DNA of 64,000 bases from Fusibacter_C sp942493125 (GTDB lineage Bacteria; Bacillota; Clostridia; Peptostreptococcales; Acidaminobacteraceae): assembly GCA_942493125.1 (NCBI GenBank), contig OW818667.1, forward strand, positions 1,054,001 to 1,118,000, given 5' to 3'. A program made the translations under genes and the position numbers. Numbering within the stretch: the first letter of the stretch is position 1; each line of letters starts with the position of its first letter. Below, one piece after another: positions 51,882 through 60,843 of the stretch. The notes beneath the pieces were generated by a model that saw nothing but the letters and a program-made list of their open reading frames with translations, made no database searches and was not told the origin of the DNA.

Positions 51882-53621
51882 ATGATACGTAAATTTGTCA
51901 GTTATTATAAACCACATCGTTTTTTATTTGCAATGGACATGCTCGTCGCTTTTTCCATGGCCGGTATAGACCTCTTGTTTCCAATGTTTTCAAGGGCGTT
52001 TGTCAACGATTTTATCCCAAATGGAAAAATGAATCTCATCATCCTTTATTCAATCGCCATCTTGGCACTTTACATCTTGAAGATAGGCTTCAATTATTTT
52101 GTTGGCTACTGGGGCCACGTACTCGGTTCACGTATTGAATTTGATATGCGTCGCGATTTATTCACACATATTCAAAAATTGGAAAACTCATTTTTTGACA
52201 ACATTAAAACTGGGCAATTGATGAATCGCTTAACTGGTGATCTCAATGAAGTTACCGAACTTGCACATCATGGACCAGAAGATTTATTTGTCTCTTTAAT
52301 CATGCTCATCGGCAGTTTTATACTGCTGTTTCAAATCAATTGGCAGCTGACTTTGATTATTTTCTTCTTCGTTTTGTGGACGATTGTCTTTTCGATTCGC
52401 ATGCGCAAATCGATGATGGTCACCTTTAGAAACGTACGTGTGAAACTTGCTGATATCAACGCACAGCTTGAAAGTAGTCTTTCTGGCATTCGCCTTTCCA
52501 AGTCGTTTGCCAATGAATCTTTTGAAATTGAAAAATTCCATGTTACAAACGACGCACATCTTCACTCTAAAAAGGATTCCTTTAAAGCCATCGCAGTGTA
52601 TTCAGCTGGTAACAGCTTTTTCATCGACATGATGACCTTGGCCTCTATGGTTGCAGGTGGCATCTTCGTCTACAACGGCTATATCGACTACGGTGATCTC
52701 GTGGCATTTTTGCTGTTTATCGCATTTTTTACGAAGCCAATCCGAGCGCTCATTCAGCTGACACAGCAATTTCAGTCTGGTGCTGCTGGATTTGAACGCT
52801 TTATCGAAATGATGAACATGGAGCCTAAAATAGTAGACTCAAAAGATGCAAAAACCTTGTCAACTATACGTGGCGATATCGCTTTCGAAAATGTGACCTT
52901 CTCTTACGAATCCGAAGGGTCTCCGGTTCTTGAAGCGTTTGACTTAGTCATTCCCGCTGGTATGACGATTGCACTCGTTGGACCTTCTGGTGTTGGCAAG
53001 ACGACCATCACGCAACTCATCCCCCGTTTTTACGATGTTGATGCCGGCGTCGTCTCCATCGATGGTCAAAATATCAAAGACCTTACATTGACTTCACTTC
53101 GCAGCCAAATCGGCATCGTGCAACAAGACGTCTTTCTATTCCATGGCTCTGTCCGCGATAATATCGCTTATGGCAAGCCTGATGCAAGCGACGAAGAAAT
53201 CATAGAAGCCGCTAAAAAGGCAAATATCCATAGCTTCATTATTGGACTTGAAGATGGCTATGATGCCTTTGTTGGCGAACGTGGCGTCAAGCTCTCTGGT
53301 GGTCAAAAGCAACGCATCGCCATAGCCCGTGTTTTCTTGAAAAATCCACCCATACTCATACTGGACGAAGCGACCTCCGCACTTGACAATGAAAATGAAT
53401 ATGCGATCCAAAAGTCTATAGAAACGCTTGCTCAAGGTCGCACCACACTCATTATAGCGCATCGTTTATCGACGATTAAAAATGCTGACGAGATCCTCGT
53501 CATGACGGATTCTGGCATTTCAGAACGCGGTTCACATGATGCCCTCCTGAAGGCAAATGGCCTATACAGCCGCCTCTATCACGCGCAATTCAGAGGGTAT
53601 ATCCCAGACGAGTCGATCTAA
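51882..53621 (+). CDS. ABC transporter, fused permease/ATPase (exporter type)
   Basis: A homodimeric or heterodimeric exporter half of 579 residues. The N-terminal six-helix ABC membrane domain (about 1-310) includes a FFDNIKTGQLMNRLTGDLNEV coupling region. The ATPase domain has Walker A GPSGVGKTT, signature LSGGQKQRIAIAR, Walker B ILILDEATSALDN and H-loop IIAHRLST. The layout matches MsbA/BmrA-type drug or lipid exporters; the substrate is unknown. The ATG at 51882 follows GGAGGG, with a promoter just upstream. Confidence 0.94.
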   Translation: MIRKFVSYYKPHRFLFAMDMLVAFSMAGIDLLFPMFSRAFVNDFIPNGKMNLIILYSIAILALYILKIGFNYFVGYWGHVLGSRIEFDMRRDLFTHIQKLENSFFDNIKTGQLMNRLTGDLNEVTELAHHGPEDLFVSLIMLIGSFILLFQINWQLTLIIFFFVLWTIVFSIRMRKSMMVTFRNVRVKLADINAQLESSLSGIRLSKSFANESFEIEKFHVTNDAHLHSKKDSFKAIAVYSAGNSFFIDMMTLASMVAGGIFVYNGYIDYGDLVAFLLFIAFFTKPIRALIQLTQQFQSGAAGFERFIEMMNMEPKIVDSKDAKTLSTIRGDIAFENVTFSYESEGSPVLEAFDLVIPAGMTIALVGPSGVGKTTITQLIPRFYDVDAGVVSIDGQNIKDLTLTSLRSQIGIVQQDVFLFHGSVRDNIAYGKPDASDEEIIEAAKKANIHSFIIGLEDGYDAFVGERGVKLSGGQKQRIAIARVFLKNPPILILDEATSALDNENEYAIQKSIETLAQGRTTLIIAHRLSTIKNADEILVMTDSGISERGSHDALLKANGLYSRLYHAQFRGYIPDESI

Positions 53622-53649
53622 CACAAATGATTCCCTTACTTCCACAAAA

Positions 53650-53715
53650 AAACCGGTGAAAGACTTATGGAAATTGCGTAATTTCCTGAGCTGTCTGTCA
53701 CCGGTTCTATTTTTT
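53650..53715. terminator. terminator carrying the dispersed palindrome in its loop
   Basis: Outer stem AACCGGTGA/TCACCGGTT (53651-53659 with 53698-53706), followed by TTTTTTT on plus and A-run on minus. It serves the ABC exporter gene and the convergent chemoreceptor gene. The loop contains GGAAATTGCGTAATTTCC (53669-53686), copy 6 of the repeat, able to form its own hairpin. Confidence 0.85.
53669..53686. repeat. dispersed near-palindrome, copy 6
   Basis: GGAAATTGCGTAATTTCC, an 18-bp inverted repeat inside the terminator loop. Confidence 0.75.
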
Positions 53716-53741
53716 TGCATTTTTGTCTTGCTTATTTCTCG

Positions 53742-55466
53742 CTAAATTTTATACTTTCCGATCTGATTGTGAAGTACGCCAATCATCTCATTCAACGAAT
53801 CGATGCTAGCTGTAATTTCTTCCACATTTGCACTCTCTTCTTCAGAAGTTGCGCTAATTTGTTCGATCATGACAGCATTTTTATGAGAGAGTTCCTTAAC
53901 GATCGATGTACCGGATAAAACTTTGTCCTGAATGGCATCGATTGTTCTTACTTTATCATCCATTGAACGAATGCTCTGAATCATACTTTGAATCGATTTT
54001 TCTGTTTCACCATATTGAATCAATGTCTGATCGATATTGGCATTGGAACTGGATATCAACGTGTAATTTTCAGCTGTGATATCATTTGAAGCTTTAATCT
54101 CCTGTAAAACGGATTTGATGATCTCATCTATTTTAGAGACAGATGCGGAGGACTCTTCAGCTAGCTTTCGAATTTCCTCTGCTACGACGGCGAATCCTCT
54201 ACCTTGTTCACCGGCTCTAGCTGCTTCTATAGATGCATTTAATGCCAAAAGGTTCGTCTGCCCTGCTATGTTTCTAATCGTCTCTATTATACTTAGAATA
54301 AGCCCTGAGCGTTCATATAAATCTGACATCTTCTTACTTAAGCTTTCAAACCCTGCCGCAGTTTCGTCGAACTGACTTTTCATCTGCAAAATTTGATGAC
54401 TTGATGCTTTTGTCTGTACGATGACCTTTTCTCCGACTGATGCAGACTCTACAATCGATTGTGTCATCAAACCAACATTTTGAGCAAGAATATCACTGCT
54501 GCCCGCGAGCTTTTCCATCTCGATCACTTCGTCTTCAATGTTACTTGCCGTTTCACTTAAGGCTGTTGTCGACTCTTGAATCATCGCGGATATATTATGG
54601 CTTGAATCGTGAACAGAAGTAAAGTTATCAGAAACAGTATCTGCAATTCTCTGAATTTCAGAGATCAATGTGGCATTATTGGTTCTGAGTACGCTTAAAG
54701 ACTCCGCGAGAATCTTAAACTCACCTTTATAAGCTGTATTGATTTCTCGAGTTAAATCAAATTCTGAAAGTCTTTGGCAATCCTGCACCAAAAATTGAAT
54801 AGGCTGTAATGAACGCCTTATCATCAGCGTCAGTATAATACCGATAACGAGTAAAGCTACCATCGTTGACAATATGATAAACAAAGTCATATCTCGTGAA
54901 GCAGCCAATGTATCGGTTATATCGAAGTCTGCACCAAGAAAAGCAATCAAATTACCATTTTCATCATTCAAAGGAAAATAATTCGAAAACAGAATGCGTC
55001 CTTCATATTCATCATAGGTTCCGAACAGAGGCAACTTCGTCTGTTCAATCGTTTGATAGTCGTCAATATAGTCAGGTTCCACAGGATCAAATGGCAAAGC
55101 TGATTCCTCAGAATTTGCATCAATACCGTCAACTAAATAAACATATTTGCCTTCAGAAACCATGACGATGTGCAAATACTTTGCATTTATCGCATCTCGA
55201 ATCGTTCTAAGATCTTTCTTAATGGTGATATATGCTTCTGATTCTACTGAGGGATCTGTTTTTAGCGCTGTAAGTGATTCAATGGAAACGCTTTCACTAA
55301 CAGCATGCCATACACCCTCTGCCATATCATTTGTTCGTGTCTTAAGATCCTTTGAGATGAAATAATAAGTAATGCCAATAATTATTGCAACCAATAATAG
55401 AATTGAAATGAGGGTCGTCCTAACGATCCTCGTGCTAATTTTGCCTTTTAGTTTATTCCTAACCAT
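53742..55466 (-). CDS. methyl-accepting chemotaxis protein with Cache-type sensor
   Basis: Third chemoreceptor of the window, 574 residues. TM1 at about 16-40 (TTLISILLLVAIIIGITYYF), an extracytoplasmic Cache-like domain with FPLNDENGNLIAFLGADFDI, TM2 at about 185-210, HAMP, then an MCP signalling domain with the tip NLLALNASIEAARAGEQGRG near residue 410. The start is the ATG at 55466, 6 nt after GGAGG. The ligand is unknown. It is monocistronic and convergent with the ABC exporter gene. Confidence 0.95.
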   Translation of the reverse strand: MVRNKLKGKISTRIVRTTLISILLLVAIIIGITYYFISKDLKTRTNDMAEGVWHAVSESVSIESLTALKTDPSVESEAYITIKKDLRTIRDAINAKYLHIVMVSEGKYVYLVDGIDANSEESALPFDPVEPDYIDDYQTIEQTKLPLFGTYDEYEGRILFSNYFPLNDENGNLIAFLGADFDITDTLAASRDMTLFIILSTMVALLVIGIILTLMIRRSLQPIQFLVQDCQRLSEFDLTREINTAYKGEFKILAESLSVLRTNNATLISEIQRIADTVSDNFTSVHDSSHNISAMIQESTTALSETASNIEDEVIEMEKLAGSSDILAQNVGLMTQSIVESASVGEKVIVQTKASSHQILQMKSQFDETAAGFESLSKKMSDLYERSGLILSIIETIRNIAGQTNLLALNASIEAARAGEQGRGFAVVAEEIRKLAEESSASVSKIDEIIKSVLQEIKASNDITAENYTLISSSNANIDQTLIQYGETEKSIQSMIQSIRSMDDKVRTIDAIQDKVLSGTSIVKELSHKNAVMIEQISATSEEESANVEEITASIDSLNEMIGVLHNQIGKYKI

Positions 55467-55589
55467 CAAATGCCTCCACAACCTCTATTTCCGTTAACAG
55501 TTTAACATAAAAAAAAATAAGCTGCATTAAATTTAGGTTAAAATTTAACAGCTTACTATTTTAGACTTAAATATAGATGATTTAAGGCA

Positions 55590-55841
55590 TCATTTTTCAC
55601 TATTGTGCGCCTTTTTCTCTTTCACTTCAACATATTTTGACTTGACGAATTTTCCACCTTTAACTGCTGCTTTAGATGCTGCTTTGGCACCTTTCACCAA
55701 CAGTATTTTAGCGAGACTCAGCTTATACGCCGTGCTATAAACTTCATGGTACGCTATTTTTTTCAGTAGCTCCTGCTCTTTTTCAGTTTTTTTTGAAATG
55801 TGTTGCAACTTGTCATTGTCATGGTCATTTTCTTTTGTCAT
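55590..55841 (-). CDS. small basic hypothetical protein
   Basis: An 83-residue Lys-rich protein, start ATG at 55841 behind GAGGTG. The sequence begins MTKENDHDND and has an amphipathic helix (HEVYSTAYKLSLAKILLVKGAKAASKAAVKGG) that may be membrane-active, then a charged tail. Not recognised. It is 62 bp downstream of the DUF302 gene, perhaps in one transcript with it and the two genes further upstream. Confidence 0.6.
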   Translation of the reverse strand: MTKENDHDNDKLQHISKKTEKEQELLKKIAYHEVYSTAYKLSLAKILLVKGAKAASKAAVKGGKFVKSKYVEVKEKKAHNSEK

Positions 55842-55902
55842 TACTTTCACCTCAATTACATCGTTTGTTGATCGGCTTTTCTGTGAAATACGATCGTCAA
55901 TT

Positions 55903-56295
55903 TTAAACAGAACGGTCAATCGCTTGTTGGAGCTGCAATTCAACTTCTTTCGCCATATTTTCGAGATCCACATTGTCTTTCATAATTGTAGACATAAGCG
56001 ATGTTGGGTTAGGCATACCGATATAAGTTAAACCACCCTCTTCGTAGACGGCAACTTTACAAGGTAGAAAAAAGCCCATTTCCATCTGTTCACTTAGAAC
56101 ACGCTGTGCTTTCAACGGATTACAAACCTCTAAAATCATAAAATTGTTGTCGAATGTCAACCCTTTTTCCTGCAATTTGTCTTTGAAATTCAGTTGCCAC
56201 AAGACGCCAAATTCTACATCCGAGAGATTTGACTTAAGACTTTCAAGTGCCTCTTCAAATGTCTTTTCCGTCTTTTGTTTGTAGATCATATTCAT
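55903..56295 (-). CDS. DUF302 domain protein
   Basis: A 130-residue single-domain protein of the DUF302 family: FEEALESLKSNLSDVEFGVLWQLNFKDKLQEKG with ILEVCNPLKAQRVL and GFFLPCKVAVYEEGG are all diagnostic. The two conserved cysteines (VCNP, LPCK) suggest redox or metal binding. The family has no agreed function, but it often lies near membrane energy or stress genes. The ATG follows CAGGAGG. It is flanked by a small ACT-like gene (21 bp upstream) and a small basic protein. Confidence 0.88.
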   Translation of the reverse strand: MNMIYKQKTEKTFEEALESLKSNLSDVEFGVLWQLNFKDKLQEKGLTFDNNFMILEVCNPLKAQRVLSEQMEMGFFLPCKVAVYEEGGLTYIGMPNPTSLMSTIMKDNVDLENMAKEVELQLQQAIDRSV

Positions 56296-56316
56296 ACAAA
56301 ACCTCCTGGTTTCGCC

Positions 56317-56565
56317 TTAGAATGCCATTTTTCTAACGATGACAGATTCGAGTTTGGAAAGCTCACTTTCCATCTCTTCAATTTCTACTTCTTTGTTTGG
56401 TAAAAACTCAAGAAGAACCAACCCTTTTGAGCTGCATAAGCCTTCGCCCGATTCATGGAGACCTAGGCGTGTCTTGATGATACAGCCGTGTTTTGTCAAT
56501 AGTTCTTGGACTCTAAGTGCTTCATGTTCACGATCGCCAATTTGAATACCTAAGATTACTCTCAT
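56317..56565 (-). CDS. small ACT/ferredoxin-fold-like protein (TM1266-like)
   Basis: An 82-residue protein with a beta-alpha-beta-beta-alpha-beta outline: RVILGIQIGDREHEALRVQELLTKHG, then IKTRLGLHES, GLVLLEFLP and SELSKLESVIVRKMAF. This resembles the ACT-like TM1266 family, sometimes called iron-only hydrogenase system regulators. Conclusive family signatures are not visible. The ATG follows TAGGAGG. It is 21 bp upstream of the DUF302 gene, so the two are probably cotranscribed. Confidence 0.65.
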   Translation of the reverse strand: MRVILGIQIGDREHEALRVQELLTKHGCIIKTRLGLHESGEGLCSSKGLVLLEFLPNKEVEIEEMESELSKLESVIVRKMAF

Positions 56566-56625
56566 AAAAATCCTCCTAAATTTATGTTACTTCTACAAAA
56601 TACCCTTTTATCCTTTTTTTATGCT

Positions 56626-57243
56626 CTATTTGACGATTTTTTCTATAAGCTTAATCAAATAGCTCAGTGTATAAAAATTACGATCAAGGTGCGACTGAAT
56701 TTCATCAAATGCTTTAATCAGTTTTTCTTCAGAGAAAAGTTCGAGTAAAATCATCACACTGACGGTATTGAGTTTCTTGTCCTTTGTGTCCAATACCCTC
56801 GATGTTTTGACAAATGGATTCATCATCAACGTCTCAAAAGCCGTCAAGAGTTCTGCATTCAATTTGATTTCAGGCATTTCAGACATAACGCTGATGCCTT
56901 CACTGGCTAAATTCAAATTCAAAGCTTTATCCACATCAGATGCGACAAAATACGTATTTATAAATTTTGCCCCTTTGAAATCAACGCCTTCTAGTTTGAC
57001 ACCTTCGAAAACAGTGTATTCAAATTTCGCCTCTTTAAACTGACTGTCCTTAAGATTTGAACCCACAAATTCCGCACCTTTGAATGTGCACGCATTAAAA
57101 TGGCAGGATTTCATATGCGCCCCTCTAAAGCAAGCATAGTCGAAGTTTGAGCCAGAAAAATCCGTATTATAGCATTTACTTTTCTGTAAATTTTGATACA
57201 TGAAGCTCTTATTTTTTTTATCCGCATGATTTAATTGAATCAT
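56626..57243 (-). CDS. pentapeptide-repeat protein
   Basis: A 205-residue cytosolic protein whose N-terminal half is a right-handed beta-helix of A(D/N)LXX-type repeats (NLKDSQFKEAKFEYTVFEGVKLEGVDFKGAKF). The C-terminal half is helical and includes FETLMMNPFVKTSRVLD. Such proteins can mimic DNA or act as structural scaffolds; no function is shown here. The ATG at 57243 follows GGAG. It is 18 bp downstream of the acetyltransferase-like gene, so likely cotranscribed. Confidence 0.85.
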   Translation of the reverse strand: MIQLNHADKKNKSFMYQNLQKSKCYNTDFSGSNFDYACFRGAHMKSCHFNACTFKGAEFVGSNLKDSQFKEAKFEYTVFEGVKLEGVDFKGAKFINTYFVASDVDKALNLNLASEGISVMSEMPEIKLNAELLTAFETLMMNPFVKTSRVLDTKDKKLNTVSVMILLELFSEEKLIKAFDEIQSHLDRNFYTLSYLIKLIEKIVK

Positions 57244-57261
57244 TGATTATCTCCTCGTCTC

Positions 57262-58380
57262 TTATAGTGATGTTTTCCAAATGCGTCGTCGTCTATGCTG
57301 TCTCACCTCAAAAAATTTCCATTGAGATTGAACTTTTAAATTGCTCTCTAGCATAGGGCCCGTTTCAGCATGTGACATGCCATATTTTTTTGCAGTCTGC
57401 ATCACGCTATTTAGCATCAAGCCATTTATGCCCGTATTTTGATATTCAGGTTTGACTGCGATCAAATATAAATCGAGAATATCGTTTCTATGAATGGCCT
57501 TCAAAATATGCAAGAACCCAAAAGGCAGTAGCTTTCCCTTTGATTTTTGCATCGCCTTTGACAATGAGGGCATCGCAAGTGCAAACGCGGCCATTTTATG
57601 ATCCGCATCGACGACAACTTTCACGAAATCAGGATTTACAAACCCTAGAAAAGTCTTGATATACATATTTATTTGCTTATCTATGAGCTCTGTCGTGCCA
57701 TATAGAGGTGCATATGCCGTATTATATAGATCGAACACGTCATCTGCCCATACCATCATATCTTTTTTACGTTTAAACTCAAGCAATTTGAATGAACTAT
57801 TTTTGCTTAAATAAGCTGAGATTTTTTTCAATCGTTCAGATTTTTCATCATCTAAGCGCAATTGACATTCAACCCAGTCAATATCCTTCTCAAACCCTAA
57901 AGCAATCATGTGCGACATGTAATAAGGGGCGTTATAGATGGTAATAAACAGATCTAGTTCTTCAAAGCCTTCTACGAGCATACCTTGATGATCAATATCT
58001 GTAAAGCCCAAAGGACCGTGCATCCCCTCCATGCCTCTTGTCTTTGCCCAATCACGAGCTGTTTGCATCAGTATTTGAGATACGTCACGTCTATCGATAA
58101 AATCAAACCCTGTAAATCTTGCATATTTCTGTCCCCATTTTTCGTTGCTCTTTTGGTTGATGATCACACCGATGCGTCCAACGATTTGGTCCCCATCATA
58201 AGCTAGAAAATACTCTGCCTCACAAAATTCGTAGGCAGGATTATAAGATGGCGTCAACATTTTAACACTATCGCTAACTAATTCAGGTACATAATAAGGG
58301 TTATCTTTATATAATTCATTTGGAAAGGATACATATTTTTTTAGGTCACTTTTAGTCTTTACTTGGTGAATTTTGATCAT
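57262..58380 (-). CDS. GNAT-like N-acetyltransferase fold protein
   Basis: A 372-residue cytosolic protein containing two regions that look like acetyltransferase (GNAT) elements: EYFLAYDGDQIVGRIGVI near residue 85 and DLYLIAVKPEYQNTGINGLMLNSVMQTAKKYG near 320, the latter resembling the acetyl-CoA-binding loop. The middle has FTDIDHQGMLVEGF. The start overlaps the LTA-synthase-like stop by 4 bp (ATGA), indicating translational coupling. A role in modifying envelope components made by its partner is conceivable but not proven. It ends in a basic HRRRRIWKTS tail. Confidence 0.78.
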   Translation of the reverse strand: MIKIHQVKTKSDLKKYVSFPNELYKDNPYYVPELVSDSVKMLTPSYNPAYEFCEAEYFLAYDGDQIVGRIGVIINQKSNEKWGQKYARFTGFDFIDRRDVSQILMQTARDWAKTRGMEGMHGPLGFTDIDHQGMLVEGFEELDLFITIYNAPYYMSHMIALGFEKDIDWVECQLRLDDEKSERLKKISAYLSKNSSFKLLEFKRKKDMMVWADDVFDLYNTAYAPLYGTTELIDKQINMYIKTFLGFVNPDFVKVVVDADHKMAAFALAMPSLSKAMQKSKGKLLPFGFLHILKAIHRNDILDLYLIAVKPEYQNTGINGLMLNSVMQTAKKYGMSHAETGPMLESNLKVQSQWKFFEVRQHRRRRIWKTSL

Positions 58381-60377
58381 TCCAGCACCTTCTCATAGTA
58401 GTTTTGTTCTAATATTTTTTCTGCATAATAAAATTTGGCATTTACTTCATTTGAAATCTCTCTACGATAGGTATTCAGTTGCTCAACATCCATGTCCGCG
58501 GCTTTATCTGAACGCACAAATTCACCTGTTGCAGTATTATAGCTGCCCAGATCAGTTATAAAGCTTCGATTTCCAAGGATGACAAGCGGATCAGCTTCAG
58601 AAAATATATCGCGGCCCATCATCAATCTCGAATCGTAGTTTAAACCGAGAAGGTTGGATAGTGTCGGCAGTATGTCGAGACTGGAAGCTGGCTTATCGAC
58701 AACCTCAGGCGTCATACCTGGTGAATAAAGAATGAACGCATTTCGGTATAGTTCAAAATGCTTATCTACAGCGCCGCCATTAAGTTCTTCAATCGTTTCA
58801 TGATCAAGACCATATGGATAATGATCTGCACTGATGGCTATTAATGTATTCTCAAGCTTTCCAGCCTCTTCGAGCTGTGAGAGCAAATTGGCCATAGCAA
58901 GGTCAAATTCAACTTGTGTTGCAAGATAAGCTTTGGCTTGACTTGAATAAGGTAGATTTTCAACTACTTGACGATTCTTTGAGGCTATAAAATTATCTTT
59001 AAAACTATAATACATATGACCACTAACGGTCATGTAGTATGCATGAAAACGCTGTGCATCTACATACTCTGGCACAGTCACAGCCATCATTTCCAAATCC
59101 GATTCTGGCCATGTCTCGGTGATTTCTAAACCATTGCCCACACCTTTGTAGTCATAGCCCATGTTCGGATGTGTCAAATCACGGTCATAATAAGTGTACG
59201 TATGGTTGTGATAAGCCTTGGTTACATAGTCCTGGCCTTTTAGCTGGTTTCCTAAAACAAAAGGTAAGGCATTGTTCCGTGATTGTCTAAAGCTCCAAAC
59301 ACCACTCTTTGGAATCAAACTTGTCGTCGCAACGTACTCTCCATCTGTTGTACTCACACCCCATAAGGCAGTGTAAAAATTCGTAAACTGAATGCCCTCA
59401 TGCACCATCTTGTATAACGTAGGTGTTACATCTGGTCTTATTGCCAAATGAGATAAGCCTTCCGCTGTAATAAATATCACGTTGAAATCCTTATATTTGC
59501 CGGTGTAGGTATTTTGCTTGGTCGGCTCAACCTTTTGAAAGTAGCGGTGCATTTCGAGCAATGTCTCGTTGTTTTCATTCTCGATCAGTGCCTCAAAATC
59601 AATATCTAATTGATTGAACGCAACTGGGATTTCAGATGTCACTTCTGTCGATGCTTCTGCCGATGCTTCTGTCGATGCTTCTGTCGATACATCGGTTGAC
59701 GCATCGATGATCTCTACTGTTTCTAGTTCTGATACGGTTTCTAACTCAGGCGACCACCCTAAAAGGTTTCTTTGAGCGTCGAGTCGCATATATGTGGTTA
59801 AACCTAGATTGTGAACTGCGAATTCTGGGTAATGCATTGAATAATAAAGTGAATAAGGTGAGTTTTCACCGCGTTCTCCTAAATTGACGATGCCTATTGC
59901 TGTGGATTGTATGACGATTGCGCTTAATCCCATTAATAATAACTGCTTTGTAGTGAGACGACCGTCTTCATGCTTCGGAAGTATTTTTAGCCACGAAGCG
60001 ATAAAAGGAAGCAGCATCAGGCAAACGCTTTTCCAATTATTCATGACCCCTTGCATTGCCTCTTTAAAAAATTCCATGACTTCTATCGCATTTCCTGCGG
60101 AATAGACTGTATAGAATGTGCGCATCATGTGAAAGTAAACGACTTGGGAAGCAAACATGAGACAGACAAATAATATGATAAAACGATTGATTATGCGTTT
60201 CGTTTTGGCTTTTTTAAATGAAAAGATGAAGCTGTTGAATAATAGGATGAAAACGAATCCAAAAAGTGAGCCAAACATTAACCCCCATTCAAATACCTGA
60301 CCTTGCGTTGATACTCTAAGAACCGTCTCTAAGTAAATGAAAACACCTAACCATATAGCCAACCAATTTATCATCAT
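58377..60377 (-). CDS. LTA-synthase-family sulfatase-type membrane protein
   Basis: Member of the LTA synthase/phosphoglycerol transferase family. The 666 residues have about five N-terminal helices and a linker of Ser/Thr/Glu repeats (about 210-250), followed by an extracytoplasmic sulfatase domain. The domain holds the metal/nucleophile region VIFITAEGLSHL and STTDGEY and the late metal site ISADHYPYGL. It should transfer or hydrolyse glycerol-phosphate at the cell surface. It lies 6 bp after hxlR and overlaps the acetyltransferase-like gene by 4 bp, so the three form one operon. The Ser-rich linker is encoded by a 12-bp tandem repeat. Confidence 0.9.
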   Translation of the reverse strand: MMINWLAIWLGVFIYLETVLRVSTQGQVFEWGLMFGSLFGFVFILLFNSFIFSFKKAKTKRIINRFIILFVCLMFASQVVYFHMMRTFYTVYSAGNAIEVMEFFKEAMQGVMNNWKSVCLMLLPFIASWLKILPKHEDGRLTTKQLLLMGLSAIVIQSTAIGIVNLGERGENSPYSLYYSMHYPEFAVHNLGLTTYMRLDAQRNLLGWSPELETVSELETVEIIDASTDVSTEASTEASAEASTEVTSEIPVAFNQLDIDFEALIENENNETLLEMHRYFQKVEPTKQNTYTGKYKDFNVIFITAEGLSHLAIRPDVTPTLYKMVHEGIQFTNFYTALWGVSTTDGEYVATTSLIPKSGVWSFRQSRNNALPFVLGNQLKGQDYVTKAYHNHTYTYYDRDLTHPNMGYDYKGVGNGLEITETWPESDLEMMAVTVPEYVDAQRFHAYYMTVSGHMYYSFKDNFIASKNRQVVENLPYSSQAKAYLATQVEFDLAMANLLSQLEEAGKLENTLIAISADHYPYGLDHETIEELNGGAVDKHFELYRNAFILYSPGMTPEVVDKPASSLDILPTLSNLLGLNYDSRLMMGRDIFSEADPLVILGNRSFITDLGSYNTATGEFVRSDKAADMDVEQLNTYRREISNEVNAKFYYAEKILEQNYYEKVLE
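59641..59700. repeat. 12-bp tandem repeats in the linker of the LTA-synthase-like gene
   Basis: Five consecutive 12-bp units near GCTTCTGTCGAT, with the two middle ones identical and the outer ones degenerate. They encode repeats of the Ser-Thr/Ala-Glu-Ala type in the extracytoplasmic linker and keep the reading frame. Confidence 0.8.
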
Positions 60378-60383
60378 AATCTT

Positions 60384-60725
60384 CTACCCATGACTTTTAC
60401 TCATGGCTGAACCCCAGTCCGCCAAAGCCTTTAGTGCTGGAATCAACGCCCTTCCTTCATCACTAAGTGCATATTCAACACGAGGTGGAATCTCCATATA
60501 TTGTTTGCGCGTTATAATTTTATGCATTTCAAGTTCTTTAAGTGATTGAGTCAGCATCATGTTGGTTATCCCATCAATATTGCGCTTTAAAGCGTTATAT
60601 CGCAACGTTTTATTTTTGCTAAGTGTCCAGATAATTGGCAGGCGCCACTTACCACCAATCAGATTTAAAGCATGCGTTAATGGGCAATCATCCAATTGAT
60701 TTTTATAAAGCTCATGGTCCGTCAT
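60384..60725 (-). CDS. HxlR-family transcriptional regulator
   Basis: A 113-residue winged-helix repressor. The core CPLTHALNLIGGKWRLPIIWTL (with its reactive Cys near the N-terminus) and RYNALKRNIDGITNMMLTQSLKELE are typical. HxlR-type proteins sense aldehydes, quinones or thiol stress through that Cys. The ATG at 60725 follows AAGGAG. It precedes the LTA-synthase-like gene by 6 bp and is divergent from a GNAT gene; the gap holds a direct repeat (ATACTTGTTA / GTACTTGATA) that could be its operator. Confidence 0.9.
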   Translation of the reverse strand: MTDHELYKNQLDDCPLTHALNLIGGKWRLPIIWTLSKNKTLRYNALKRNIDGITNMMLTQSLKELEMHKIITRKQYMEIPPRVEYALSDEGRALIPALKALADWGSAMSKSHG

Positions 60726-60776
60726 AAAATCTCCTTTACACAGTTTTTAATGCCTTAAACTGAAAAACCTGCATAC

Positions 60777-60804
60777 TTGTTAATTTTGTCGTACTTGATA
60801 CAAT
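60777..60804 (+). promoter_or_regulatory. candidate promoter of the GNAT/phosphoesterase operon
   Basis: TTGTTA (60777-60782), a 16-bp spacer and TACAAT (60799-60804), 40 bp before the GNAT start. A near-direct repeat (ATACTTGTTA / GTACTTGATA) overlaps it. Confidence 0.6.
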
Positions 60805-60843
60805 TATAACGAATTCATAATCATTTTAAAAGGAGGATTATCT

